In this document: positions 1-8,768 of the stretch, piece after piece
How positions within the stretch are numbered: the first letter of the stretch is position 1
How the letters are laid out: every line of letters starts with the position of its first letter
NCBI GenBank assembly: GCA_902783795.1
Contig: CACZSO010000165.1
Location: 1 to 16,241, forward strand
Length of the DNA stretch: 16,241 nt
Reading direction: 5' to 3'
Source of the DNA: an uncultured Eubacteriales bacterium
GTDB taxonomy: Bacteria; Bacillota; Clostridia; Lachnospirales; Lachnospiraceae
Translations under genes and position numbers: made by a program
Notes under the pieces: model-generated
Seen by the model: only the letters and a program-made list of their open reading frames with translations
Told to the model about the DNA's origin: nothing
Databases searched by the model: none

Positions 1-210
1 CTGAAACGGGGAGTGAAGATCACCGGAGCTACGGTGCATTACGCGAATGAGATCCCGGACGGCGGTGAGATCATACTCCAGAAAGCCGTAGAGGTGAAAG
101 ACGGCGACACGCCGGAGATCCTGCAGCGGCGGGTCATGGAACAGGCAGAATGGATCATATATCCGCAGGCAGTGGAGATCGCCTGCCGGCGGATGAAAGA
201 TAATACTTGA
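1..210 (+). CDS. purN: Phosphoribosylglycinamide formyltransferase, C-terminal part (5' end outside window)
   Basis: This is the last 69 codons of a gene that begins left of the window; the frame is open from base 1 to the TGA ending at 210. PurN transfers a formyl group from 10-formyl-tetrahydrofolate to GAR in the cytoplasm, giving FGAR. The fragment carries the C-terminal PurN signature: a GATVHY segment, then an acidic-glycine loop (DGGEIILQKAV), then a GDTPEILQRRV helix and the closing EWIIYPQAVE helix, in the order known for the family. The catalytic Asn/His/Asp residues lie upstream or at the edge and mostly cannot be checked. The next gene starts 12 bases after the stop codon, and every downstream gene to 8652 belongs to purine synthesis, which supports the call. 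Confidence 0.9.
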   Translation: MKRGVKITGATVHYANEIPDGGEIILQKAVEVKDGDTPEILQRRVMEQAEWIIYPQAVEIACRRMKDNT

Positions 211-222
211 AGGGAGAAACAA

Positions 223-942
223 ATGGATATCTATAAGATCAACAAACTGGACGAACTGCTTTCAGGCAACACTTATCCCGGACGCGGCATCCTCATCGGT
301 AAGACGCCGGACGGAACAAAGGCTGTGGCTGCCTACTTTATCATGGGCCGCTCTGAAAATTCCAGGAACCGCATCTTTACGGAAAAAGAGGGCGATGTTT
401 TCACAGAGCCTTTCGATGCTTCCAAGGTGCAGGACCCGAGTCTCATCATCTATGCAGCCATCCGTCAGTACCAGGACAGCCTGATCGTGACCAACGGCGA
501 CCAGACAGACACCATTTACAACTTCCTTTCCGAAGGGAAAACATTTGAAGAAGCTCTGAATACCCGGGAATTCGAGCCGGATCAGCCGAATTATACCCCC
601 AGGATCAGCGGTATCCTGAATTTCTCCGCGGGAGACTTCTCCTATAAAATGAACATCCTTAAGAGCGTTGACGCGGAAGGCAGTGCCTGTGTCCGCTATA
701 CTTTCGATTATCCGGCTGTCAATGGCCTGGGCCATTTCCTGCACACCTATGTCTGTGACGGCAGTCCTATTCCTTCTTTCCAGGGAGAGCCGGAGAGAGT
801 CGAAGTCATGGATGATATCGATGCATTTTCCGCCCTTCTCTGGAAGGCGCTGGATGAAAATAATAAGATCTCTCTGTATGTGAGATATACAGACCTTGCC
901 ACCGGTGAAACAGATAACCGGCTGATCAACAAAAACAAATAA
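223..942 (+). CDS. purO: IMP cyclohydrolase, stand-alone PurO type
   Basis: A 239-residue cytoplasmic protein resembling the IMP_cyclohyd (PurO) family first known from archaea and also found in many clostridia. It closes FAICAR to IMP, the last step of de novo purine synthesis, and has no sequence relation to the MGS-like cyclohydrolase domain of ordinary PurH. Visible hallmarks are the N-terminal segment YPGRGILIGKTPDG (about residues 18-31) and AYFIMGRSENSRNR (about 38-51), the Gly/Arg-rich core of the family. The ATG follows an AGGGAG ribosome binding site at 211-216. The next gene encodes an AICAR transformylase without a cyclohydrolase domain, so the two genes together replace bifunctional PurH. 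Family assignment is from memory of its motifs. The symbol purO is the archaeal name. Confidence 0.85.
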   Translation: MDIYKINKLDELLSGNTYPGRGILIGKTPDGTKAVAAYFIMGRSENSRNRIFTEKEGDVFTEPFDASKVQDPSLIIYAAIRQYQDSLIVTNGDQTDTIYNFLSEGKTFEEALNTREFEPDQPNYTPRISGILNFSAGDFSYKMNILKSVDAEGSACVRYTFDYPAVNGLGHFLHTYVCDGSPIPSFQGEPERVEVMDDIDAFSALLWKALDENNKISLYVRYTDLATGETDNRLINKNK

Positions 943-957
943 AGGAGACTGTTAAAG

Positions 958-2142
958 ATGAATGAATTCGAATTAAAGTATGGCTGCAACCCCAACCAGA
1001 AACCGGCGAAGATCTTCATGGCTGACGGATCTGACCTGCCCCTTAAGATCTTAAGCGGCCGTCCAGGCTATATCAATTTCCTGGATGCCTTAAACTCCTG
1101 GCAGCTGGTGAAAGAATTAAAGACCATCCTCCATATGCCCGCAGCAGCTTCCTTTAAGCATGTAAGCCCCACTTCCGCAGCGGTAGGCCTTCCCTTGTCT
1201 AAAGAACTTAAAAAAGCCTGCTTCGTAGAAGATGTCAAAGGTCTGGACGAATCGCCCCTGGCCTGTGCTTATGCCAGAGCCCGCGGAACAGACCGTATGT
1301 CTTCCTTTGGCGACTGGGTGGCTTTATCCGATGTCTGTGATGCTGTGACCGCGAAGCTGGTGAAACGTGAAGTTTCTGACGGCATCATTGCCCCCGGCTA
1401 TACAGAAGAAGCTTTAGAGATCCTGAAAAAGAAGAGAAACGGCAGCTACAACATCGTCGAGATCGATGAGAACTATATTCCTGAAGTCCAGGAAAAGAAA
1501 CAGGTCTTCGGCATCACCTTTGAACACGGCCGGAATAATTTCGTCATCGATGAAAACCTCCTGAAGAACATTGGCACTGAGAATAAGGAACTGCCTGAGA
1601 GCGCTGTCCGCGACCTCATCATTTCCCTGATCACTCTGAAATATACCCAGTCCAACTCTGTCTGCTACGCTTACGACGGACAGGCTATCGGCGTAGGTGC
1701 CGGCCAGCAGTCCCGTATCCATTGCACCAGACTGGCCGGACAGAAAGCAGATACCTGGTTCCTCCGGCAGTCACCGAAGGTCCTGGACCTGCCCTTCAAA
1801 AAGAAGATCGGCCGTCCCGAAAGAGACAATGTCATCGACTCCTATATCAACCAGAATGAAGAGGATGTCTGCGCGGAAGGCAACTGGCAGAAGTATTTTA
1901 CCGAACAGCCGGCACCCTTCACCCGTGAAGAGCAGCGCGCTTACTTAGATACGAAGCGGGATGTGGCACTGGGAAGCGATGCTTTCTTCCCCTTCGAAGA
2001 CAACATTGAAAGAGCTTATAAGAGCGGTGTCAAATACATAGCCGAGCCCGGCGGATCTATCCGTGACGATGCGGTCATCGAGACCTGTAACCGCTATGGC
2101 ATCGTCATGGCTTTCACCGGCATGAGACTGTTCCATCATTAA
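958..2142 (+). CDS. purH: AICAR transformylase-only PurH (phosphoribosylaminoimidazolecarboxamide formyltransferase)
   Basis: A 394-residue protein that matches only the formyltransferase half of PurH; bifunctional PurH is usually a little over 500 residues. It transfers formyl from 10-formyl-THF to AICAR, giving FAICAR, the substrate of the cyclohydrolase encoded just upstream. The start FELKYGCNPNQKPAK (residues 4-18) is the usual beginning of this domain. The catalytic Lys-His pair is present as Lys67-His68 in ASFKHVSPTSAAVG. A C-terminal segment ending in GGSIRDDAVIETCNRYG and AFTGMRLFHH is the expected family end, so the domain is complete. An AAGGAG ribosome binding site lies ten bases before the ATG. 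No MGS-like domain exists in the 15-base gap or in the upstream gene, so this is a genuine one-domain enzyme and not a frameshifted one. Confidence 0.93.
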   Translation: MNEFELKYGCNPNQKPAKIFMADGSDLPLKILSGRPGYINFLDALNSWQLVKELKTILHMPAAASFKHVSPTSAAVGLPLSKELKKACFVEDVKGLDESPLACAYARARGTDRMSSFGDWVALSDVCDAVTAKLVKREVSDGIIAPGYTEEALEILKKKRNGSYNIVEIDENYIPEVQEKKQVFGITFEHGRNNFVIDENLLKNIGTENKELPESAVRDLIISLITLKYTQSNSVCYAYDGQAIGVGAGQQSRIHCTRLAGQKADTWFLRQSPKVLDLPFKKKIGRPERDNVIDSYINQNEEDVCAEGNWQKYFTEQPAPFTREEQRAYLDTKRDVALGSDAFFPFEDNIERAYKSGVKYIAEPGGSIRDDAVIETCNRYGIVMAFTGMRLFHH

Positions 2143-2156
2143 TACGGAGGACTTAG

Positions 2157-3425
2157 ATGAAGCTTCTGGTAGTAGGCGGCGGCGGAAGAGAGCACGCCAT
2201 TATCAAAAAACTGAAAGAAAATACAGCCGTCGATGTGATCTATGCCCTGCCGGGCAACGGCGGCATGATGGATGACGCGGTATGCGTGGACATTAAGGCT
2301 ACAGACATTGAAGGGATCAAAGCTTTTGCTGTTGAAAAGCAGGTGGATTATGTGGTGGTGGCACCGGATGACCCCCTTGTCTTAGGCTGTGTGGATGCTC
2401 TTCGTGAGGCCGGAATCCCGGCCTTCGGACCGGATAAAAAAGCGGCCATCATTGAAGGCAGCAAAGTGTTCTCGAAGAATCTGATGAAGAAATACGGTAT
2501 CCCGACGGCAGCCTATGAAGTCTTCGATGATGCAGAGAAGGCCCTGGAATATGTGAAGACAGCGCCTCTTCCCACGGTCGTAAAAGCCGATGGACTGGCC
2601 CTGGGCAAGGGTGTGGTCATCGCCATGACCCGGGAAGAAGCCGAAGAAGCTGTGATCTCTGCCATGAAGGATAAGAAATTCGGTGCTTCCGGAGACCAGA
2701 TCGTCATTGAAGAATTCCTGGAAGGACCGGAAGTCTCCGTCCTGGCTTTCACTGACGGTAAGGCTATGGTACCCATGGTCTCCTCCATGGACCATAAGCG
2801 GGCTCATGATAATGATGAAGGCCTGAATACCGGCGGTATGGGGACCATCGCACCGAATCCCTATTATACAGAGGACATTGCCGAAAGATGCATGCAGGAG
2901 ATCTTCCTTCCCACCATGAACGCCATGAATGCGGAAAGCCGCACTTTCAAGGGATGCCTGTATTTCGGCCTCATGATCACGAAGGACGGACCGAAGGTCA
3001 TCGAGTATAACTGCCGTTTCGGGGATCCTGAGACCCAGGTGGTGCTGCCGCTTTTACAGTCAGACCTGCTGACCATCATGCAGGCAGTAACAGAAGAACG
3101 GCTTTCTGAAGTCCCGGTGGAATTCAGTAAAGACGCAGCGGCCTGCGTCATCATGGCATCCGACGGTTATCCGGCTTCTTATGAAAAAGGGTTTGAGATC
3201 ACTATCCCGGATGCAATGAAAGCCCATGTTTATGTGGCGGGAGCTTCTTTTAAAGATGGAAAGCTGCTGACAAACGGCGGCCGGGTCCTGGGTGTCACAG
3301 CTGTGGAAAAGGACCTGAGATCGGCCATTAAGGCATCTTATGACATGGTGTCAGAGATCCACTTTGATAATGCATACTATCGCCATGACATTGGCGCGAA
3401 AGCACTGAAAGTGCTGGAGGGATAA
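2157..3425 (+). CDS. purD: Phosphoribosylamine-glycine ligase (GAR synthetase)
   Basis: A 422-residue cytoplasmic ATP-grasp ligase, the usual length for PurD. It joins phosphoribosylamine and glycine with ATP to make GAR, the substrate of PurN. The N-terminal nucleotide-fold motif GGGGREHAI (residues 7-15) and the PGNGGM loop are present. The ATP-grasp core shows VVKADGLALGKGVVIA (about 142-157), EEFLEGPEVSVLAF, and the PurD hallmark with HDNDEGLNTGGMG (about 217-229). The metal-binding EYNCRFGDPETQ follows near residues 281-292. The ATG has a CGGAGG ribosome binding site at 2145-2150. Its TAA stop is directly followed by the purL ATG with no intervening base, so the end of purD carries the purL ribosome binding site (GGAGG at 3416-3420) and the two are probably translationally coupled. 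Confidence 0.97.
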   Translation: MKLLVVGGGGREHAIIKKLKENTAVDVIYALPGNGGMMDDAVCVDIKATDIEGIKAFAVEKQVDYVVVAPDDPLVLGCVDALREAGIPAFGPDKKAAIIEGSKVFSKNLMKKYGIPTAAYEVFDDAEKALEYVKTAPLPTVVKADGLALGKGVVIAMTREEAEEAVISAMKDKKFGASGDQIVIEEFLEGPEVSVLAFTDGKAMVPMVSSMDHKRAHDNDEGLNTGGMGTIAPNPYYTEDIAERCMQEIFLPTMNAMNAESRTFKGCLYFGLMITKDGPKVIEYNCRFGDPETQVVLPLLQSDLLTIMQAVTEERLSEVPVEFSKDAAACVIMASDGYPASYEKGFEITIPDAMKAHVYVAGASFKDGKLLTNGGRVLGVTAVEKDLRSAIKASYDMVSEIHFDNAYYRHDIGAKALKVLEG

Positions 3426-6400
3426 ATGGTTTACAGGATCTATGTAGAGAAAAAGGAAGGCTTCCGCCAGGAAGCGGAGGCCCTGTATAAAGAAGCTTCT
3501 GAGATCCTGAAGATCCAGGGGCTTAAAGGCGTCCGGCTGATCAACCGGTATGATGCAGAGGATATCCGGCCGGAGTTATTTTGGCAGGCTGTAAAGACAG
3601 TTTTTTCCGAACCCCAGGTGGACGATGCTTACACTGCCCTGGACACAGAGGGCGCTTATGTCTTTGCCGTAGAATACCTGCCAGGTCAGTTTGACCAGCG
3701 GGCGGATTCAGCTGCCCAGTGTATCCAGCTGATCTCTGCAGAGCCCCGGCCGCTCATCGCTTCGGCCCGGGTCTATGCCCTTTACGGAGATCTTTCGGAA
3801 GAGGATATCCAGAAGATCAAACATCATCTGATCAATCCGGTGGAATCCAGGGAAGCCTCCCTGGAGCTTCCGGAGACTATCCGGCAGCAGTACGATATTC
3901 CGGAAGAAGTGCAGGTACTTAAGGGCTTTACGGACCTTAACGAAGAGGAGCTTAATGACTTTATCCGGGATTATGGCCTGGCCATGGATGATAAGGATAT
4001 CCAGTTCTGCCAGCAGTATTTTAAGGAAACAGAGAAGCGGGATCCTACCATTACAGAGATCCGCATGATCGATACCTACTGGTCAGATCATTGCCGGCAT
4101 ACCACTTTCGGCACCATCATCGACAGCGCTGTCTTTGAAGATGAACTGCTGGAAAAAGCCTGGAATTCCTATAAGGAAGCCAGAAAAGACCTGGGCCGTG
4201 AGGATAAGCCCATCTGTCTGATGGACCTGGCTACCATGGCGGTCAAAGTGCTGAAAAAGCAGGGAAAACTGGAGAAACTGGACGAGTCTGAAGAGATCAA
4301 TGCCTGTACTGTGAAGATAGAGATAGAAGCTGACGGGAAGAAAGAACCCTGGCTGCTTCTTTTCAAGAATGAGACACACAACCATCCCACGGAGATCGAG
4401 CCCTTCGGCGGCGCGGCCACTTGCATTGGCGGCGCCATCCGGGATCCCCTTTCCGGGCGGAGTTATGTTTACGGCGCCATGCGTCTTACCGGTGCCGCAG
4501 ATCCTACGGTCCCGGTAGAAGAGACCCTTCAGGGAAAGCTGCCTCAGCGGAAACTGGTGACCACAGCAGCCCAGGGCTATTCTTCTTATGGCAACCAGAT
4601 CGGACTGGCCACCGGCATCGTGGATGAACTGTATCATCCCGGCTATGCAGCGAAGCACATGGAAGTAGGCGCGGTCATTGCCGCTGCTCCCCAGGAAAAT
4701 GTGCGGCGGGAAGTGCCAGCCCCCGGCGATGTGGTGATCTTACTGGGCGGCAGGACCGGGCGTGACGGTATCGGCGGTGCTACCGGTTCCTCTAAAGCCC
4801 ATACGGTTTCTTCTGTAGAGACCTGCGGGGCAGAAGTCCAGAAGGGCAATGCGCCGGAGGAGCGGAAACTGCAGCGTCTTTTCCGGAATCCGGAGGCCTG
4901 CCGCATGATAAAGCGCTGTAATGATTTCGGAGCCGGCGGTGTTTCCGTGGCTATAGGAGAACTGGCGGACGGCCTGGACATTGACTTAAACGTGGTCCCG
5001 AAGAAGTATGACGGACTGGACGGCACTGAACTGGCCATTTCTGAGTCTCAGGAACGGATGGCGGTAGTGGTGGAAGAAAAAGATTATCCACGGTTCCTGG
5101 AGATCGCTTCTGAGGAAAACCTGGAAGCTACCATCGTAGCCACCGTAAAAGAAGAGAAGCGGCTGACCATGACCTGGAATGATAAGGTCATCGTGGATGT
5201 GAGCCGTGAATTCCTGAATTCCAACGGGGCAGAAAAGCACATCGACATTGCTCCGGCTAAGATACAGGACTTTGAAAAAGAGATCAGCGGGAACTTCCGT
5301 GAAGCTTTCCTGGATGTGGCCCGGGATCTGAACAGCTGCTCTAAGCGGGGGCTTTCCGAAAGGTTTGACTCCACCATCGGCCGGGGTACTGTCCTGATGC
5401 CCTTCGGCGGAAAGAATCAGCGCACCCCCATCCAGGCCATGGTGCAGAAGATCAGCACAGAAGAAAAATACACGGAGGACTGCTCACTGATGTCCTGGGG
5501 CTATAACCCCATGATCGCTGAGAAGAGCCCCTATCACAGCGCGTATCTTTCTGTGGTGGATGCTGTCAGCAAACTCATCGCCACAGGCGCTTCTTTTGAG
5601 GACGTGTATCTGACCATGCAGGAGTACTTCGAGAAACCTCAGACAGATCCAAAGCGGTGGGGCAAGCCTCTGGCGGCACTGCTGGGCGCTTATGAAGCAC
5701 AGCTGGACCTGGGCTGCGGCGCCATTGGCGGCAAAGACTCCATGAGTGGTTCTTTTGAAGACATCGATGTCCCGCCTACCCTGATCACTTTCGCGGTGAC
5801 GACAGGAAAAGTAAAAGACATCGTCTCCGATGAATTCAAGAAAGCCGGAAACCGGGTTTACATGATCAGTCCTGAAAAGACGGATGCAGGACTGCCGGAT
5901 CCGGAATCTCTGAAGGCTTGTTTCAGCCGCGTGACAGAACTGTTAAGAAGCAAAAAAGCCGTTACTGCCTACACTCCCTGTTTTGGCGGCGTGGCAGAAG
6001 CTGTCATGAAGATGGCTTTCGGCAATGGCTTCGGTTTTGCCTTTAATGAAGCCCTTGATAACAAAAAGCTTTTTGGCTATCAGTATGGTTCCTTCCTGCT
6101 GGAGACAGCGGAAGAGATAGAGGATGCGCTCTATATCGGAAAGATCACGGAAGAAGGCGTTTTCAGCTATGGAGAAGAAACTGTCTCTTATGAAGAGACA
6201 GAACAGAGTTACGAAGATAAACTGGAAAGCGTTTATCCTTGCAACATAACTGAAGATGCGAAGACAGTGGAAGCCTTTACCTATACCGCAGCTTCCTGGG
6301 CCTCCCCCCGGGTAAAGACAGCGAAGCCTCGGGTCCTGATCCCGGTCTTCCCCGGCACGAACTGTGAATATGACAGCGCGAAAGCCGTGAGAGAAGCGGG

Positions 6401-7127
6401 CATGATCCCTGAGATCTTTGTGATCAATAACCTGACGCCGGAGAATATCAAACTGAGTACCGAGCGTTTTGCAGAGAAGCTGAAAGCTTCCCAGATGCTC
6501 TTTATCCCCGGCGGTTTTTCCGGCGGTGATGAGCCTGACGGGTCGGCCAAATTCATTACCGCTTTCTTCAGAAATGAGGAGATCAAGAACGGAGTCCATG
6601 CACTTCTGGATGAAAAAGACGGCCTGATCTTAGGTATCTGCAACGGTTTCCAGGCCCTGGTAAAATTAGGGCTGGTGCCCTTTGGCAGGATCGTGGACAC
6701 AGATGAGAACTGTCCCACCCTGACCTTCAACTCTATTGCGCGGCATCAGTCGAAGATCGTCAGGACCAGGATCGCTTCCAACCTGTCACCGTTCTTTAAA
6801 TTACTGGATCCCGGCGATATCATCTCTGTCCCCATCTCCCATGGAGAGGGCCGGTTCATCGCCCCGGAAAACATGATCAGGAAACTGGCGGAAAGCGGCC
6901 AGATCGCCACTCAGTATGTGGACCTTATGGGAGATCCCACCTATGATGTGGCTTTCAATCCGAATAACTCCATGTATGCCATTGAAGGCATTACCTCACC
7001 AGACGGCCGCATCTTAGGTAAGATGGGCCACAGTGAGCGCTTTACCCACGGGCTTTATAAGAACGTGCCCGGTTCCTATGACAGCCGGATCTTTGAGGCT
7101 GCGGCACAGTATTTCAATCACATTTGA
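3426..7127 (+). CDS. purL: Phosphoribosylformylglycinamidine synthase, single-chain form with glutaminase domain
   Basis: A 1233-residue fused enzyme that converts FGAR to FGAM using ATP and glutamine-derived ammonia. The order of parts is: an N-terminal PurS-like region (about 1-150), a linker with the signature DTYWSDHCRHT (216-226), a first AIRS-type ATP-binding half with KNETHNHPTEIEPFGG (314-329), a second AIRS-type half that includes GAIGGKDSMSG, and a C-terminal class I glutamine amidotransferase from about residue 965. The amidotransferase triad can be placed: nucleophile Cys1072 in GICNGFQAL, His1202 and Glu1204 in GHSER. This is the single-molecule form typical of clostridia and streptococci, not the PurS/Q/L three-subunit form of Bacillus, and no purS or purQ is needed. 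It is close to the 1295-residue enterobacterial enzyme in layout but slightly shorter. No frameshift or gap is visible. Confidence 0.97.
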   Translation: MVYRIYVEKKEGFRQEAEALYKEASEILKIQGLKGVRLINRYDAEDIRPELFWQAVKTVFSEPQVDDAYTALDTEGAYVFAVEYLPGQFDQRADSAAQCIQLISAEPRPLIASARVYALYGDLSEEDIQKIKHHLINPVESREASLELPETIRQQYDIPEEVQVLKGFTDLNEEELNDFIRDYGLAMDDKDIQFCQQYFKETEKRDPTITEIRMIDTYWSDHCRHTTFGTIIDSAVFEDELLEKAWNSYKEARKDLGREDKPICLMDLATMAVKVLKKQGKLEKLDESEEINACTVKIEIEADGKKEPWLLLFKNETHNHPTEIEPFGGAATCIGGAIRDPLSGRSYVYGAMRLTGAADPTVPVEETLQGKLPQRKLVTTAAQGYSSYGNQIGLATGIVDELYHPGYAAKHMEVGAVIAAAPQENVRREVPAPGDVVILLGGRTGRDGIGGATGSSKAHTVSSVETCGAEVQKGNAPEERKLQRLFRNPEACRMIKRCNDFGAGGVSVAIGELADGLDIDLNVVPKKYDGLDGTELAISESQERMAVVVEEKDYPRFLEIASEENLEATIVATVKEEKRLTMTWNDKVIVDVSREFLNSNGAEKHIDIAPAKIQDFEKEISGNFREAFLDVARDLNSCSKRGLSERFDSTIGRGTVLMPFGGKNQRTPIQAMVQKISTEEKYTEDCSLMSWGYNPMIAEKSPYHSAYLSVVDAVSKLIATGASFEDVYLTMQEYFEKPQTDPKRWGKPLAALLGAYEAQLDLGCGAIGGKDSMSGSFEDIDVPPTLITFAVTTGKVKDIVSDEFKKAGNRVYMISPEKTDAGLPDPESLKACFSRVTELLRSKKAVTAYTPCFGGVAEAVMKMAFGNGFGFAFNEALDNKKLFGYQYGSFLLETAEEIEDALYIGKITEEGVFSYGEETVSYEETEQSYEDKLESVYPCNITEDAKTVEAFTYTAASWASPRVKTAKPRVLIPVFPGTNCEYDSAKAVREAGMIPEIFVINNLTPENIKLSTERFAEKLKASQMLFIPGGFSGGDEPDGSAKFITAFFRNEEIKNGVHALLDEKDGLILGICNGFQALVKLGLVPFGRIVDTDENCPTLTFNSIARHQSKIVRTRIASNLSPFFKLLDPGDIISVPISHGEGRFIAPENMIRKLAESGQIATQYVDLMGDPTYDVAFNPNNSMYAIEGITSPDGRILGKMGHSERFTHGLYKNVPGSYDSRIFEAAAQYFNHI

Positions 7128-7143
7128 GAAGGAGGGTTATCAT

Positions 7144-8652
7144 ATGGCAAGATTTATCGATGAACCGTCGCGTACCTTTAACGAATATCTGCTGATTCCC
7201 GGATATTCTTCAAAAGACTGTATTCCGGCCAATGTATCCTTAAAGACACCATTGGTGAAGTACAGAAAAGGCCAGGAAGAATCACCTATCATGATGAATA
7301 TTCCGCTGGTATCAGCCATCATGCAGTCCGTGTCGGGAGACCGGCTGGCAGTAGCCCTGGCCAGAGAAGGCGGCATATCCTTTATTTATGGCTCACAGTC
7401 TATCGAAGATGAAGCAGAGATGGTGCGCCGGGTCAAAACTTATAAGGCAGGCTTCGTAAAGAGCGATTCCAACCTGTCTCCGGAAAACACATTGGCTGAT
7501 ATCGTGGAACTGACCACCCGGACCGGCCATAATACCGTGGCCATCACTGACGACGGAACTGCAGATGGCCGGCTGGTAGGTATCGTGACCTCCCGTGATT
7601 ACCGCTTAAGCCGTATGTCGCCGGAGATGAAAGTAAAGGAATTCATGACGCCTCTGGATAAGCTGATCACCGCTCCGGAGACCACCACCTTAAAAGAAGC
7701 CAATGATATTATCTGGGATAACAAGATCAACCAGCTGCCCATCCTGGACGCAGAGGGCCGGCTCTGCTATTTTGTTTTCCGTAAAGACTACATTGCCCAT
7801 AAGCAGTATCCGGACGAGTTGCTGGACGCCAGCAAACGCTATGTCGTGGGCGCCGGTATCAACACCAGGGACTATGCGGAAAGAGTTCCTGCCCTGGTCG
7901 AGGCCGGAGCAGATGTGCTCTGTATCGATTCTTCCGAAGGCTTTACCGACTGGCAGAAATTCACCATCCAGTGGATCCGTGAAAACTACGGCGACACCGT
8001 GAAGGTGGGAGCCGGCAATGTGGTGAGCGCGGAAGGTTTCCGCTTCCTGGCAGACTGCGGTGCGGATTTCGTTAAAGTCGGTATCGGCGGCGGCTCCATC
8101 TGCATCACCCGGGAGACTAAGGGCATCGGCCGCGGACAGGCAACAGCCCTGATCGAAGTCTGCAAGGCCAGAGACGAGTACTTTAAAGAGACCGGCATCT
8201 ATGTCCCCGTCTGCTCTGACGGCGGCATCGTATATGACCATCATATCACCCTGGCCCTGGCCATGGGTGCGGATTTCATCATGCTGGGCCGGTATTTTGC
8301 CCGTTTCGATGAAAGCCCATCAAATAAGGTCATGATCAACGGCACCTTCTACAAAGAGTACTGGGGCGAAGGTTCCGCCAGAGCCAGAAACTGGCAGCGC
8401 TATGACCTGGGCGGAGACCGGAAGCTGTCCTTTGAAGAAGGCGTAGATTCCTATGTTCCCTACGCCGGCACCTTAAAGGATAATGTGGCGCTTTCTTTGA
8501 ATAAAGTGAAGTCCACCATGTGCAACTGCGGAGTGCTTTCTATTCCTGAACTGCAGGAAAAAGCGATCCTGACCCTGGTGTCTGCTACCTCCATCGTAGA
8601 GGGCGGCGCCCATGACGTGATCCAGAAAGATACCGCACCGGTGATCAAATAA
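7144..8652 (+). CDS. guaB: IMP dehydrogenase, Tritrichomonas-like bacterial type
   Basis: A 502-residue enzyme oxidising IMP to XMP with NAD+, the first committed step to GMP. The start chosen is the ATG at 7144, preceded by AAGGAGGG (7129-7136); the open frame extends 37 codons further upstream but only inside purL and without a ribosome binding site. Two CBS domains interrupt the barrel (about residues 104-155 and 164-216). Visible catalytic features are Asp262 in CIDSS, the P-loop GIGGGSICITRE with nucleophile Cys320, the phosphate-binding SDGG (358-361), and the mobile-flap Arg419-Tyr420 in WQRYDLGG. The loop reads GIGGGSICITRETKGIGRGQ where ordinary bacterial enzymes have a GPGSICTTR form. 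Length and wording closely match the protozoan T. foetus enzyme as I remember it. It is the last gene of the purine operon, 16 bases after purL. Confidence 0.96.
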   Translation: MARFIDEPSRTFNEYLLIPGYSSKDCIPANVSLKTPLVKYRKGQEESPIMMNIPLVSAIMQSVSGDRLAVALAREGGISFIYGSQSIEDEAEMVRRVKTYKAGFVKSDSNLSPENTLADIVELTTRTGHNTVAITDDGTADGRLVGIVTSRDYRLSRMSPEMKVKEFMTPLDKLITAPETTTLKEANDIIWDNKINQLPILDAEGRLCYFVFRKDYIAHKQYPDELLDASKRYVVGAGINTRDYAERVPALVEAGADVLCIDSSEGFTDWQKFTIQWIRENYGDTVKVGAGNVVSAEGFRFLADCGADFVKVGIGGGSICITRETKGIGRGQATALIEVCKARDEYFKETGIYVPVCSDGGIVYDHHITLALAMGADFIMLGRYFARFDESPSNKVMINGTFYKEYWGEGSARARNWQRYDLGGDRKLSFEEGVDSYVPYAGTLKDNVALSLNKVKSTMCNCGVLSIPELQEKAILTLVSATSIVEGGAHDVIQKDTAPVIK

Positions 8653-8668
8653 GAATAAAGAAACAGAC

Positions 8669-8700
8669 GAGGCACCTTCCCCTTGGTGGGAAGGTGCCTC
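8669..8700. terminator. Perfect 13-bp hairpin after guaB, possible operon end
   Basis: The arms 8669-8681 (GAGGCACCTTCCC) and 8688-8700 are exact reverse complements around the six-base loop CTTGGT. It lies 16 bases after the guaB stop codon and 24 bases before the tmRNA -35 element, where a terminator for the purine operon would be expected. There is no T-tract on either strand: AAAAG follows on the plus strand, and an A-rich but interrupted stretch precedes it. It may therefore act as an mRNA 3'-end stabiliser, a processing site or a weak terminator. Confidence 0.55.
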
Positions 8701-8724
8701 AAAAGTGTGGATGAAGTGTCCCCA

Positions 8725-8757
8725 TTGACTTTTTTCCCTTTTTATGATAAATATACT
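8725..8757 (+). promoter_or_regulatory. Promoter of the tmRNA gene
   Basis: TTGACT (8725-8730) is a near-consensus -35 element. With a 17-base spacer the -10 would be TAAATA (8748-8753). An overlapping, better-looking -10, TATACT (8752-8757), would leave 21 bases to this -35. Either places the start a few bases upstream of the mature tmRNA 5' end at 8769, consistent with 5' trimming by RNase P. The T-rich spacer is typical of strong Firmicute promoters. Confidence 0.65.
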
Positions 8758-8768
8758 GATACGGATCA

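Noticed and set aside
7033..7143. Upstream extension of the guaB frame, starting inside purL
   Set aside because: It overlaps the conserved C-terminal end of PurL, has no ribosome binding site, and the family N-terminus starts at the ATG at 7144 with a strong AAGGAGGG.
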